64,000 nucleotides of DNA from a virus. The stretch is from positions 1-64,000 of IMG/VR virus record IMGVR_UViG_3300033156_000424; one strand, written 5' to 3'. The notes below the pieces were generated by a model. That model did no database searches and was not told the origin of the DNA. It saw only the letters and a program-made list of their open reading frames with translations. A program made the position numbers and the translations under genes. Positions 50,235-58,310 of this stretch are shown piece after piece (positions within the stretch are counted from its first letter, which is position 1; the number at the start of each line of letters is the position of its first letter).

Positions 50235-52196
50235 TTATCCTCCTCCAGATGCTATTCTATTATCAAGCTTCTGTGCAACAGATTCTGCCAACTTATCAAC
50301 CCACTCATCATTTCCTAATTTTCTCACAAGAGAATTTAGATTTGTTTTAAGTCTCGTCAATTCGGCTTTTACTACACCAAATTTTACAGAAACTGTATCA
50401 AAAGTCTTTGTTGTTTTTGATATGTTTTCATCTGCTTCTTTAATTGCTTTTTGTAATGTTTCTATTCTGTCTTCATCTGGAATAACATTTTTAAATTTTT
50501 CTGCTGCCTCGTTTATTACTCCCTTTAATTCTTGTTTTATAGCATTAATTCTACTTTCGGTCTCAGTAACAGTAGTAAATAATTCTTGTTCTCTTGTTTC
50601 AAGAATTTCTTTTTTTATAAGTATTTTTTTTATGTGTTTTGATAACATGTTTAATGTTTCAAACATTGTTTCTTTTTTTTCATCTAATTCATTAATAAGA
50701 TTGGTTACATAAGATGATGTTCCTTTTCTTGGATTTATAGCAGATAATCCTTTAAACATATCTGTTAATCCTTTTATATTTACACCACCAAACATTTCTT
50801 CTCCAGATATTTTTTTAACAAATTTAGATGCTTTTTCAAGAGTTTTTACTTTTTCATCACTTATTAATCCAAGAGTATCCATTATATCTTCAAGATGTGG
50901 TTTATATTCTTCTTTAAATTTTTTTGTTGCTTCATCTATTCCAGTACCTTCTACAAGCTTTTCAACTATTTGTTTATTTACCTCACTTGTAGTTTCTATA
51001 ACAATAGTTTCACCCATCTTTTTAAATAATGTTTTCATAGTATCTTCCATATACTTTTGGGATGTCTTTTTACGTAACACACTTTTCATTTTATCTGAGA
51101 CGAGTTCCATGAAGCTTTTACTAACTGTTAAGGAAACAAGTTTATTTATTGTATCAGTGCTTATTATTTCTTTTGTTATCTCCTTAGCCATATCTACAAA
51201 ATCTTTTGGGAGGTCTTTATTTTCTAATATAAAACCATACAATTTCTTTGTGATTTCTATAGCTTTTTCCTCATCAGATACATTAGAAACAAGAGAAGAA
51301 AACATTTTTAATATAGTTTCTGTTTGTGTTGCTATATCTTTTACCTCTTCTTTCCTACCACCACTTAATGTCTTTTTCTTTTCAATCTCTTTTCTTGCTA
51401 TATTTATTTCTTCAATCCTTTTTGCTATGAAGTTTTTAAATTCTTCAACACTAATTTTATTAGAATAAAAAGCCTCTATTGTATTTTTCAAATCTTTTGT
51501 TATTGTTTTTCTAAATGTCTCAACAGTTTTTATTGTTTTTGTCTCATAGAAAGGATTTATAGTTATGTTTCTTTGTTTTCGCTGTTCTCTCTCAAGAAGG
51601 GAAATCATTGTTGTCTCTGTTAGCACGTCATCTTTTCTTCCCCTTTTATATAACCCCATTATCTTTTCCATATGTTTTATTGTTTCTTCTCCACCCTTTC
51701 CAATTAGTTCTTTTGCAAGAGCTCTCGCCTCATCGACATTTCCTTTTTTTAGTCTTCTATACAATTTTCTTATGATGTCTTTATTTATTTTTGCTTCAGT
51801 AAAGTCTGTTTTTCTCTCATCAAATTTAGATTTTATAAGTCTATCTATACTTTTTATAGCATAATCTGTTAAAAGCTCACTCCCTTTTGGACTTACATCT
51901 GTAAAGTTTCGCAAATTTTCAACAATTGGACTTACCTTTTTCTCTCCTTTAGATACAGTCTCTTTTATTTCTACAATTTGTTTTTCTTTTGGTAGTGTTT
52001 CTATTTTATTTTGTATGTCAATTAATAATTTTTTCAGTTCATCAAAATTATAATCTTCTGGAAACTCTATTTTAAAAACTGTATCGCTAATCTTGTTCTT
52101 TATTTTTTTACTCATTTCTTTAAGGATATCTTCTATACCTTGAAAATTTATAAGAACGTCAAGAGTTAGCTCTTCACTTACTTTTTTAATTGACAT
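50235..52196 (-). CDS. Tape measure protein
   Basis: 653 residues, nearly all helical coiled coil with Lys/Glu repeats and no long hydrophobic segment. Located directly after the chaperone pair, as in all long-tailed phages. By the usual rule of about 0.15 nm per residue, this would give a tail of about 100 nm. Confidence 0.85.
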   Translation of the reverse strand: MSIKKVSEELTLDVLINFQGIEDILKEMSKKIKNKISDTVFKIEFPEDYNFDELKKLLIDIQNKIETLPKEKQIVEIKETVSKGEKKVSPIVENLRNFTDVSPKGSELLTDYAIKSIDRLIKSKFDERKTDFTEAKINKDIIRKLYRRLKKGNVDEARALAKELIGKGGEETIKHMEKIMGLYKRGRKDDVLTETTMISLLEREQRKQRNITINPFYETKTIKTVETFRKTITKDLKNTIEAFYSNKISVEEFKNFIAKRIEEINIARKEIEKKKTLSGGRKEEVKDIATQTETILKMFSSLVSNVSDEEKAIEITKKLYGFILENKDLPKDFVDMAKEITKEIISTDTINKLVSLTVSKSFMELVSDKMKSVLRKKTSQKYMEDTMKTLFKKMGETIVIETTSEVNKQIVEKLVEGTGIDEATKKFKEEYKPHLEDIMDTLGLISDEKVKTLEKASKFVKKISGEEMFGGVNIKGLTDMFKGLSAINPRKGTSSYVTNLINELDEKKETMFETLNMLSKHIKKILIKKEILETREQELFTTVTETESRINAIKQELKGVINEAAEKFKNVIPDEDRIETLQKAIKEADENISKTTKTFDTVSVKFGVVKAELTRLKTNLNSLVRKLGNDEWVDKLAESVAQKLDNRIASGGG

Positions 52197-52197
52197 A

Positions 52198-52425
52198 TCA
52201 TATCATCTCTTTCATCATTTCATCTTTTAGACTCTTCAATTCCTCATCTGTCATTTCTGATATATTAATCTTTTCTTTCTTTTTTGTTTTTCCAGCTGTT
52301 TTTTCATATAATATTCCTTCAAGTATTATATTATAATCAAACTCTGATAGCTTTAGTGCTTCGCTGGGAGGAATTCCAAGAGTTTTACTTACTATGTAAA
52401 GGAAATATCCCCTACCATTTCTCAC
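52198..52425 (-). CDS. Tail assembly chaperone, frameshift extension (T part)
   Basis: 75 residues if read from the GTG at 52425, but the same frame is open upstream into the chaperone gene and lies in the -1 frame. It contains GIPPSEALKLSEFDYN and an acidic C-terminal helix, as in GT-type extensions. Expected to be made as a -1 frameshift fusion of about 181 residues with the preceding gene, joining at the TTTTTTA site (52458-52464). Its stop overlaps the tape measure start. Confidence 0.8.
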   Translation of the reverse strand: MRNGRGYFLYIVSKTLGIPPSEALKLSEFDYNIILEGILYEKTAGKTKKKEKINISEMTDEELKSLKDEMMKEMI

Positions 52426-52433
52426 AAAATCTT

Positions 52434-52742
52434 TTATTCTGTTCCCAGCTTGTACTGTAAAAAACTTTTATCAATAATTTGATTATATGCAGAGATAACA
52501 AACCCAACTGGGAGTTTCTTGTTTTTTATCGTCTCTGGCTGGACAATAACCATATTTAATACATCTCTCATTTTATCAAATTCATTTTTATCTGAAGATG
52601 ATATTTCTCCAAACTCCACAGCTGAAAGTGGTCGGCATTTTATAACTACTGTCTTATTGGCAATAGTTATATTTACATCATACACTTCATTTATTATTTC
52701 GAGAATATCTCTATCAGTTATACCTACATTTACTTTAGACAT
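52434..52742 (-). CDS. Tail assembly chaperone (G part)
   Basis: 102 residues from ATG 52742 (the GTG at 52751 is in the ribosome binding site). Helical, acidic, in the position of lambda G/XkdN proteins, which keep the tape measure soluble during tail assembly. The slippery heptamer lies at codons 94-95, seven codons before the stop. Confidence 0.8.
   Translation of the reverse strand: MSKVNVGITDRDILEIINEVYDVNITIANKTVVIKCRPLSAVEFGEISSSDKNEFDKMRDVLNMVIVQPETIKNKKLPVGFVISAYNQIIDKSFLQYKLGTE
52458..52464 (-). other. Predicted -1 frameshift slippery site T TTT TTA
   Basis: In the zero frame the codons are AGT TTT TTA; slipping back one base gives TTT TTT ACA and enters the downstream frame. The zero frame ends seven codons later, and the -1 frame runs 86 codons to 52198. 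Confidence 0.75.
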
Positions 52743-52780
52743 TTTTACCACTCATTAATTAATTAAAAAATTGTTCCTTC

Positions 52781-52793
52781 TAATAAATCTTTC
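52781..52793 (-). promoter_or_regulatory. Possible promoter of the chaperone gene
   Basis: GAAAGATTTATTA on the minus strand in the 62-nt gap before the chaperone; leader about 19 nt. Confidence 0.5.
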
Positions 52794-52804
52794 TTTAAGT
52801 TATT

Positions 52805-53368
52805 TTATGCAGTAAATAAATCAATTATATTATTTGTTGCGTTACTTTCTATATTATTGTTTAATACCTTTTTTTCTTCATGTCCAAACCTCATAGCTTG
52901 TGCCATGAATGAGCCGCTGCTTAAAACAAACATACCAGCTCTTATTTCAAAGTTTAACGAATTAAATGATACCTCTCTAAGAATTATTTTATTTATATTA
53001 ACTGTGGTATTTGTTTTTGAGAATTCTTCAATACCAATAAGCTCAAGTTTTACTTTATCTTGATGAAAATATAAATAATCTTTTAAATCGATATCTGTAT
53101 ATGATGCTTTTTTTAATGCTGTTTGAAAAAACATGTTACCAAGCAACGAAAAATCTAATATTCCTTGTCTAAATGTTCCCTTTACTGATGGTTTTCCAAT
53201 TCTTAGCTCTCTCCCACCAACATAATCATAGTAATAATTATCGAACTCAAATGATATAACTAAATCTTGAAGCCCACCAACAAGAATATCTTTGTCATGC
53301 TTTTTAACATCATCATACATATAAACTTTACATGTATTAGCATGTAATAATCCAGATTCCCTTATCAT
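52805..53368 (-). CDS. Second tail tube-like protein
   Basis: 187 residues, beta-rich. REVSFNSLNFEIRAGMFVLSSG near the C-terminus aligns with NVYLSSFDVGFRAGDFWIA in the 53422 protein, and both share the two-sheet layout. Likely a paralogue: a tube variant, tube terminator or initiator. Confidence 0.65.
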   Translation of the reverse strand: MIRESGLLHANTCKVYMYDDVKKHDKDILVGGLQDLVISFEFDNYYYDYVGGRELRIGKPSVKGTFRQGILDFSLLGNMFFQTALKKASYTDIDLKDYLYFHQDKVKLELIGIEEFSKTNTTVNINKIILREVSFNSLNFEIRAGMFVLSSGSFMAQAMRFGHEEKKVLNNNIESNATNNIIDLFTA

Positions 53369-53388
53369 AATTTATGTTCTCCTCTATA

Positions 53389-53419
53389 TTAAAAAAATAA
53401 AAAAAGAGGTTAAGCTCTT
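53389..53419 (-). terminator. Intrinsic terminator-like hairpin after the tube gene
   Basis: On the minus strand AAGAG-CTTAAC-CTCTT is followed by a run of Ts, just after the tube gene's stop. May reduce readthrough so that tube is made in excess. Confidence 0.5.
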
Positions 53420-53421
53420 AT

Positions 53422-53988
53422 TTATGTTGCTGTAACTTTACTAAATGTATATTTCATTAAGTCCCCAGTTCCTTCTGCATTTGCTATCCAGAAATCACCG
53501 GCTCTGAATCCTACGTCAAATGAACTTAAATAAACGTTTGGAATTGTTATTTTCACTCTTTCGCTTGTGTTTGATGGGGTATCAGAATCTATTCCTTCTC
53601 CACTAAATCCATATGCAATAATATCAAATGTATCTATATGTAATATATATTCAGTTAGTGGGCTGTTTCTATCAACACCATCAGCATCACTTGTTGAAAG
53701 TGATGTTAAGTTCCCATCATAATCTATTTGATATGGAATTCCAATCATTTTTTGTAAAAGTTTTCCATCTAAAAATCCAACTCTTATAGTTACATCTGTA
53801 CGAAGATTTGCTGGTTTCTTTCCTACAATATGAGGTGACCCTATTTGAGGAAGGGTAGACATATCACCACTAACTCTCATAGTTATTTCTTGTGCAGCTC
53901 CAATTACCTTTCCATCTATAACTATTTTTCCATAGTTTGCATGAACAACATTAGTAAAATTTTCAAAGTTTGTGTCTGTAGTACTCAT
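53422..53988 (-). CDS. Major tail tube protein
   Basis: 188 residues, beta-rich, directly after the sheath gene. The pattern GKIVIDGKVIGAAQEITMRV near the N-terminus and the C-terminal SSFDVGFRAGDFWIANAEG resemble XkdM-type tube proteins. Ribosome binding site AGGTGAAAAAA. Forms the inner tube through which DNA passes. Confidence 0.8.
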   Translation of the reverse strand: MSTTDTNFENFTNVVHANYGKIVIDGKVIGAAQEITMRVSGDMSTLPQIGSPHIVGKKPANLRTDVTIRVGFLDGKLLQKMIGIPYQIDYDGNLTSLSTSDADGVDRNSPLTEYILHIDTFDIIAYGFSGEGIDSDTPSNTSERVKITIPNVYLSSFDVGFRAGDFWIANAEGTGDLMKYTFSKVTAT

Positions 53989-53998
53989 TTTTTTTCAC

Positions 53999-55507
53999 CT
54001 ATACTGGAGATATTGTTAAATCTATAAACGCTATATATGTAGCTGGGGATATTCTTAAATCACAGAAAATCTTTCCGTCTATAGCATCTGTCTGAGTTGT
54101 ATATACTTTTACAGTATATCCATCAGATATTTTTCCGCTTCTAACTTTTCTTTGAAGAACGGTGTTTATCTTCGTTTCAGCTGTATCCATAACAAAGTTA
54201 TTTATAGCTTTTCCTAAATAACTTTGAAGATTTAATCTTACATCCTTCACAATTTCATCAATTATTCTTCTTGTAGTTATCTTTAAATATGGAGAGCTCT
54301 CTGAAGAATATGTTCTCCCAATCTCATAAAACTTTACTCCATTTTGCTCTCTTATGTAATTTACAAAATAATTTGCTAAGAATTGTCTATCAGTTTGACT
54401 CATAATAAAACCGGAATTTCCATTCCAATCACAAATTGTTGAGAATTGATATCCTTGTCTTAATATTGGAACATTAGAAGGTAATGAAGATAAAAATCCG
54501 GTGAAATAGTGTGCTAACCAATTTCCACCTATAGTTCTTTCTGTTGAATCTCCAACATTATTAAATGTATATTTAGAATTACAAGCAAACACAATAGTTC
54601 TCCCATCATCATTTACTGTAGCCATATCAGATATAGTTGTCGGAAAAGAAATAGACCCATCTGTTTGATAGACATTTGCAAAATCTAAACCAGCTACATA
54701 TACTCTTTCACTCATATATGTATCACCAGATGCTACAGAAACATGTGTTTGAACAGTTGATAATGGTATCTTACCAGCGACATTAACAAAAGATATCCCA
54801 TCATATTTAAGAAACTCATTTAGTGCCAATGTTATTCCAACGTCTGGTTTTGTTTCAGCATCACTGTCATCATCAGCATCAAGAATGGCAGCTCTTACAA
54901 CTGCGTTCCCATTTGCTAAGAATATTAACTCTAATGCTCGTATTATACTATTTGAATAGTCATATGATGCCGCACTGTTATTAACATCAGTAGATGCTGT
55001 AGCGTCTGCCCAAGTAACTGTAGATGTATCAACATATGTATTTACAAATGTACCAAAGTTATTAGAGGTAAGCGTTAAAATCTTTCCTTTTCTGGATGAT
55101 GTCCAATAATAAGTATGTTTAGGGTCTGAAGCAGCTGCCCAACTGGTTGTATATTCATATACAGATTTAGTAGATATAACCCAAGCTGTATCACCACTTG
55201 TTGGAGTAGTATAACTAAATGAACCAGAACCAGCATCAAAATCCCAAACCCATTCAGCTACATCGTCTGCAGTGGGTGTTCCAGTCCATGTACCAGAACC
55301 TACAATATATTGTTTCCCATCATCTAATGGACCTAATCCAGTAGGTTCATCACTTGTTACCGGTTCAATAACACTATATGTTTGTGTTGGGTCGTATTTA
55401 AGTACAGCATGACCAATTAAAGCTATTTCTCCACCACCAGCTGTGGCAGTGGGATTGTAACCACTTGTATCTACGAAAGTAAATACTCCAGATTCTTGCT
55501 GTGTCAT
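53999..55507 (-). CDS. Tail sheath protein
   Basis: 502 residues. The C-terminal 130 residues (VNYIREQNGVKFYEIGRTY, RRIIDEIVKDVRLNLQSYLGK, RSGKISDGYTVKVYTTQ, then RISPATYIAFIDLTI) match the conserved sheath core that links neighbouring subunits through strand exchange. It proves a contractile tail. The N-terminal and middle domains are variable surface parts. Has its own promoter. Confidence 0.92.
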   Translation of the reverse strand: MTQQESGVFTFVDTSGYNPTATAGGGEIALIGHAVLKYDPTQTYSVIEPVTSDEPTGLGPLDDGKQYIVGSGTWTGTPTADDVAEWVWDFDAGSGSFSYTTPTSGDTAWVISTKSVYEYTTSWAAASDPKHTYYWTSSRKGKILTLTSNNFGTFVNTYVDTSTVTWADATASTDVNNSAASYDYSNSIIRALELIFLANGNAVVRAAILDADDDSDAETKPDVGITLALNEFLKYDGISFVNVAGKIPLSTVQTHVSVASGDTYMSERVYVAGLDFANVYQTDGSISFPTTISDMATVNDDGRTIVFACNSKYTFNNVGDSTERTIGGNWLAHYFTGFLSSLPSNVPILRQGYQFSTICDWNGNSGFIMSQTDRQFLANYFVNYIREQNGVKFYEIGRTYSSESSPYLKITTRRIIDEIVKDVRLNLQSYLGKAINNFVMDTAETKINTVLQRKVRSGKISDGYTVKVYTTQTDAIDGKIFCDLRISPATYIAFIDLTISPV

Positions 55508-55535
55508 TTTTAATCAAAAGAATGTTATTGATTTA

Positions 55536-55550
55536 CCTTTATAAACTTTG
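55536..55550 (-). promoter_or_regulatory. Promoter of the sheath gene
   Basis: CAAAGTTTATAAAGG on the minus strand, about 35 nt from ATG 55507. Allows strong separate expression of sheath. Confidence 0.6.
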
Positions 55551-55559
55551 CCCTCATTT

Positions 55560-56288
55560 TTAAACGTAGGTAAATTCAATTGGAAGCCATTTCTTCTTGA
55601 CATAGATGGTAACTTCTATTGGACTTCCACCAATTGGTGCTGAACTATAATCTATAGATGAAATAAAATGTTCTTCAACAATAGTGGCTGGGTCTGTAAC
55701 AATCCAATCAAAAACAAATTTAAATGTAACAAGTTCTCTAAAGATGAGGTCTTGACTTAAAATATGAGAATGAAACTGTAACACTCTATCAGCTTGGTCG
55801 AATCCTCTGTTTATACTTTTTTGAAAAGACATATGTCGTACTCCCATTTTACTGAAGTCATTATTAAATATTCCTCTATATAACACATTAGCTAATGACC
55901 CGCTTATCGAATATTTTTCTCTTTCGTTTCTTGCCATGACATCAAATGTTACATCAACTTCTCCTCTTAATGTATATTTTTCTTTTCCGGCTTCTTGAAA
56001 TCCAATTCCACCAACCCAGTTTATATCAAGTTTAATATTAGTTGGTTCTAATACGACAGCCGGAAGGTCGAGATTTTGGAATGGGAAATATGCATAAAAA
56101 TTCACATCACTTCCAGCAGCTGCATCTGAAAACTGTATTGTTTTAAACGCATTTTGTAGATAATAGGTGATATTTGTAACAAGAGTATCAATTACCCCAC
56201 CATCTCCTTTTGTATAATCTTTTATATATTTTCTTGTTAAATATCCACCCTTTGTATTAATATCAACAGAAACTTCTTTATCAACCAT
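55560..56288 (-). CDS. Tail terminator-like protein
   Basis: 242 residues. LPAVVLEPTNIKLDINWV, then RGEVDVTFDVMARNEREKYS and a repeated helix, the layout of gpU/gp17-like terminators that cap the tube. Lies immediately before the sheath. Assigned by layout and position. Confidence 0.6.
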   Translation of the reverse strand: MVDKEVSVDINTKGGYLTRKYIKDYTKGDGGVIDTLVTNITYYLQNAFKTIQFSDAAAGSDVNFYAYFPFQNLDLPAVVLEPTNIKLDINWVGGIGFQEAGKEKYTLRGEVDVTFDVMARNEREKYSISGSLANVLYRGIFNNDFSKMGVRHMSFQKSINRGFDQADRVLQFHSHILSQDLIFRELVTFKFVFDWIVTDPATIVEEHFISSIDYSSAPIGGSPIEVTIYVKKKWLPIEFTYV

Positions 56289-56291
56289 ATG

Positions 56292-57107
56292 TTACCATCT
56301 CACTTCTTTCTTATTTATAGTTATTTGTGTAGTAGGAAATTTTATTCTACTTAAATCTTTTTGTAAATCTTCTTTTAATAAAGATGCCCACTTATCGGCG
56401 TGTTTTTCAAAAGCATACCATACAGCAGAAGATAGATAGCCTCTTTTATATGTCTCACCAGCAAATGAATATGATAGTGTTGCATAATGATATAATCTTT
56501 CAGCTTCTTCTTTAACAATTCTTCCTTTTATCAAACCAATTTGTGCTATCCTTTTTATAAAATTTGAGATTGTTTTTGAATCTCCATGCCATGAAACTTG
56601 TCCAGTTTCAATGCTTACTAAAATTTTATTTATGACTTCCACCAAAATTTTAAAGTAAATTGTATTTACATAAATCCCACTTTTTAGTCTTCCTTTTCTC
56701 CATTCTCTATCTTGTTGTCTTTCAGTCCTCTTCTTTACACGCGTTTGTAAAGATATTGATGTTGAGTTATCAGCCCATTTTTCAGCATCATTTTCATGAA
56801 AAGAGCCCTCTTCTCGTGGATTTCTTCCCATCGCCCTCATAAGCAGTTCAGTCATATCTTTTCTTTCAACAGATTCAGAATATTCATATCGTGTAAGAGC
56901 CAAAACATATTCATTAACAATATCTCTTCTTATAGTTTCAATAAGGTCGTTTTTACTTGTCCCACCACTATTTTTATCGCTAAACTTACTTCCATATCTA
57001 TTGAGAGATTCAGTAATCTTTTTCTTTACTTCTTTTATAAGATATGTTCTTAATTCATTAACAAAACTTCTTTTTCCTTTAAAAGAAACCTCAGCAACTA
57101 CTGTCAT
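56292..57107 (-). CDS. Neck/tail completion protein candidate
   Basis: 271 residues, basic, helical. Contains RGSKF-like basic N-terminal segments and a central AEKWADNSTSISLQTR. Lies between the stopper-like and terminator-like genes where tail completion (HK97 gp10-like) proteins usually sit. No definite family. Confidence 0.5.
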   Translation of the reverse strand: MTVVAEVSFKGKRSFVNELRTYLIKEVKKKITESLNRYGSKFSDKNSGGTSKNDLIETIRRDIVNEYVLALTRYEYSESVERKDMTELLMRAMGRNPREEGSFHENDAEKWADNSTSISLQTRVKKRTERQQDREWRKGRLKSGIYVNTIYFKILVEVINKILVSIETGQVSWHGDSKTISNFIKRIAQIGLIKGRIVKEEAERLYHYATLSYSFAGETYKRGYLSSAVWYAFEKHADKWASLLKEDLQKDLSRIKFPTTQITINKKEVRW

Positions 57108-57580
57108 TGTGTTACACTCCTAATTGTTTTAAATAGTTCAAATGATATATAAATAATCCTATTTTTTGAGCCTCTCCTTAACACCTTATTCATGACTCTA
57201 TATTCAACATCTTCATAAATAATAAAATCAGCTATCTCTATTCTATCTTTATATCTATGATGAGTAAATAACATCATATCAGCTCTTTCTGCCTCTCCAC
57301 CAACAGTAACAATACTTCCACCCCCATACATTCCATGAGGTGGTCTGTGTCTTACTATTCCTTGTATCTTGTAATCAGTTGTCGTCTTTCCGAGCCCATG
57401 ACAATTTGGACAGTTTGGGTCATGTTGTCTTGTTATACTATCATAACATACACTACATGTGTCTCCAACTTTTCTATGAATTAGTTTGTTTGTACCTATA
57501 TGTCTAACAGCTCTTTCAAATTGTCTATGACTTATTATAGGTAGAAATGGATTACCTATTGAATATGGCTCGACTGACAT
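57104..57580 (-). CDS. Head-closure protein with zinc knuckles
   Basis: 158 residues. CSVC and CPNC (about 42-64) form a zinc ribbon. The C-terminal half (MLFTHHRYKDRIEIADFIIYEDVEYRV split by several turns) has the look of stopper proteins (gp16/DUF-type small beta barrels). The zinc ribbon insert is unusual for this role. Confidence 0.6.
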   Translation of the reverse strand: MSVEPYSIGNPFLPIISHRQFERAVRHIGTNKLIHRKVGDTCSVCYDSITRQHDPNCPNCHGLGKTTTDYKIQGIVRHRPPHGMYGGGSIVTVGGEAERADMMLFTHHRYKDRIEIADFIIYEDVEYRVMNKVLRRGSKNRIIYISFELFKTIRSVTQ

Positions 57581-57584
57581 CTAA

Positions 57585-58307
57585 TCATCCCTCATGAAAA
57601 TCATCGCTTCTCGCATATAATCGTCTTAATGTTGTATTACTCAATGGATAACCAGAGAGATAACTATATCCTCTCTCATCAGCTATTACAGCTCCAGTGT
57701 TGGCTGATAATACAAAAATAAGCTCATCCAATCTTCTTTTTATCATACCAAAGAGCTCTTGAGCAATCATTCCCTCTCCCCAGAGCTTAGTCTGTATTTC
57801 AAATTCTTCCATACGGTAGTTAAATCCAGACTGGATTGTATTACCCATATTCAAAGTAATAATACAATAATATGCAGCAAGATTATATGCTGTATATCGT
57901 GCAAGTTTGTCTAAATCTGTTGTAGGATTATCCCATTCATAATCAAAATAAACCATTTTATAAGCGAGAAATAGTTTAGCCCCATCGTAATGTGTTTGTA
58001 TATCTATATCTGATAATCCTTGTTTTCTAACGTAGGAAATAAGAACTTCTGTACCAGCTGTAAGAGATGTACCAAGTATTATTTTTCCATCTTTATTATC
58101 AAACGACCCGCCAGTATAATAATTAGTACCGGTGTGGTTTGGGTCTGATGACAACCATACCCCTATTACATCTACCGTGTCTTGATAATCTGTATATATT
58201 GTATCATTACTTGCAACTATTCCTATCTCATCTTCTTCTGTTAAATGTTGTTGTCTTCCTATCTCACCCAAAATTTGCCTTATTGTGGCTATATCTTCAG
58301 CACTCAT
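57585..58307 (-). CDS. Head-tail adaptor candidate
   Basis: 240 residues, helical ends and a beta centre. The C-terminal helices (about 130-200) with LARYTAYNLAAYYCIITLNMG resemble gp6/gp15 adaptors binding the portal. Position right after the head genes supports it. Confidence 0.55.
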   Translation of the reverse strand: MSAEDIATIRQILGEIGRQQHLTEEDEIGIVASNDTIYTDYQDTVDVIGVWLSSDPNHTGTNYYTGGSFDNKDGKIILGTSLTAGTEVLISYVRKQGLSDIDIQTHYDGAKLFLAYKMVYFDYEWDNPTTDLDKLARYTAYNLAAYYCIITLNMGNTIQSGFNYRMEEFEIQTKLWGEGMIAQELFGMIKRRLDELIFVLSANTGAVIADERGYSYLSGYPLSNTTLRRLYARSDDFHEG

Positions 58308-58310
58308 TTT

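Noticed and set aside
50200-50712. Plus-strand 170-codon frame opposite the tape measure gene
   Set aside because: Ser/Phe-rich antisense shadow of a Lys/Glu-rich coiled coil; no promoter.
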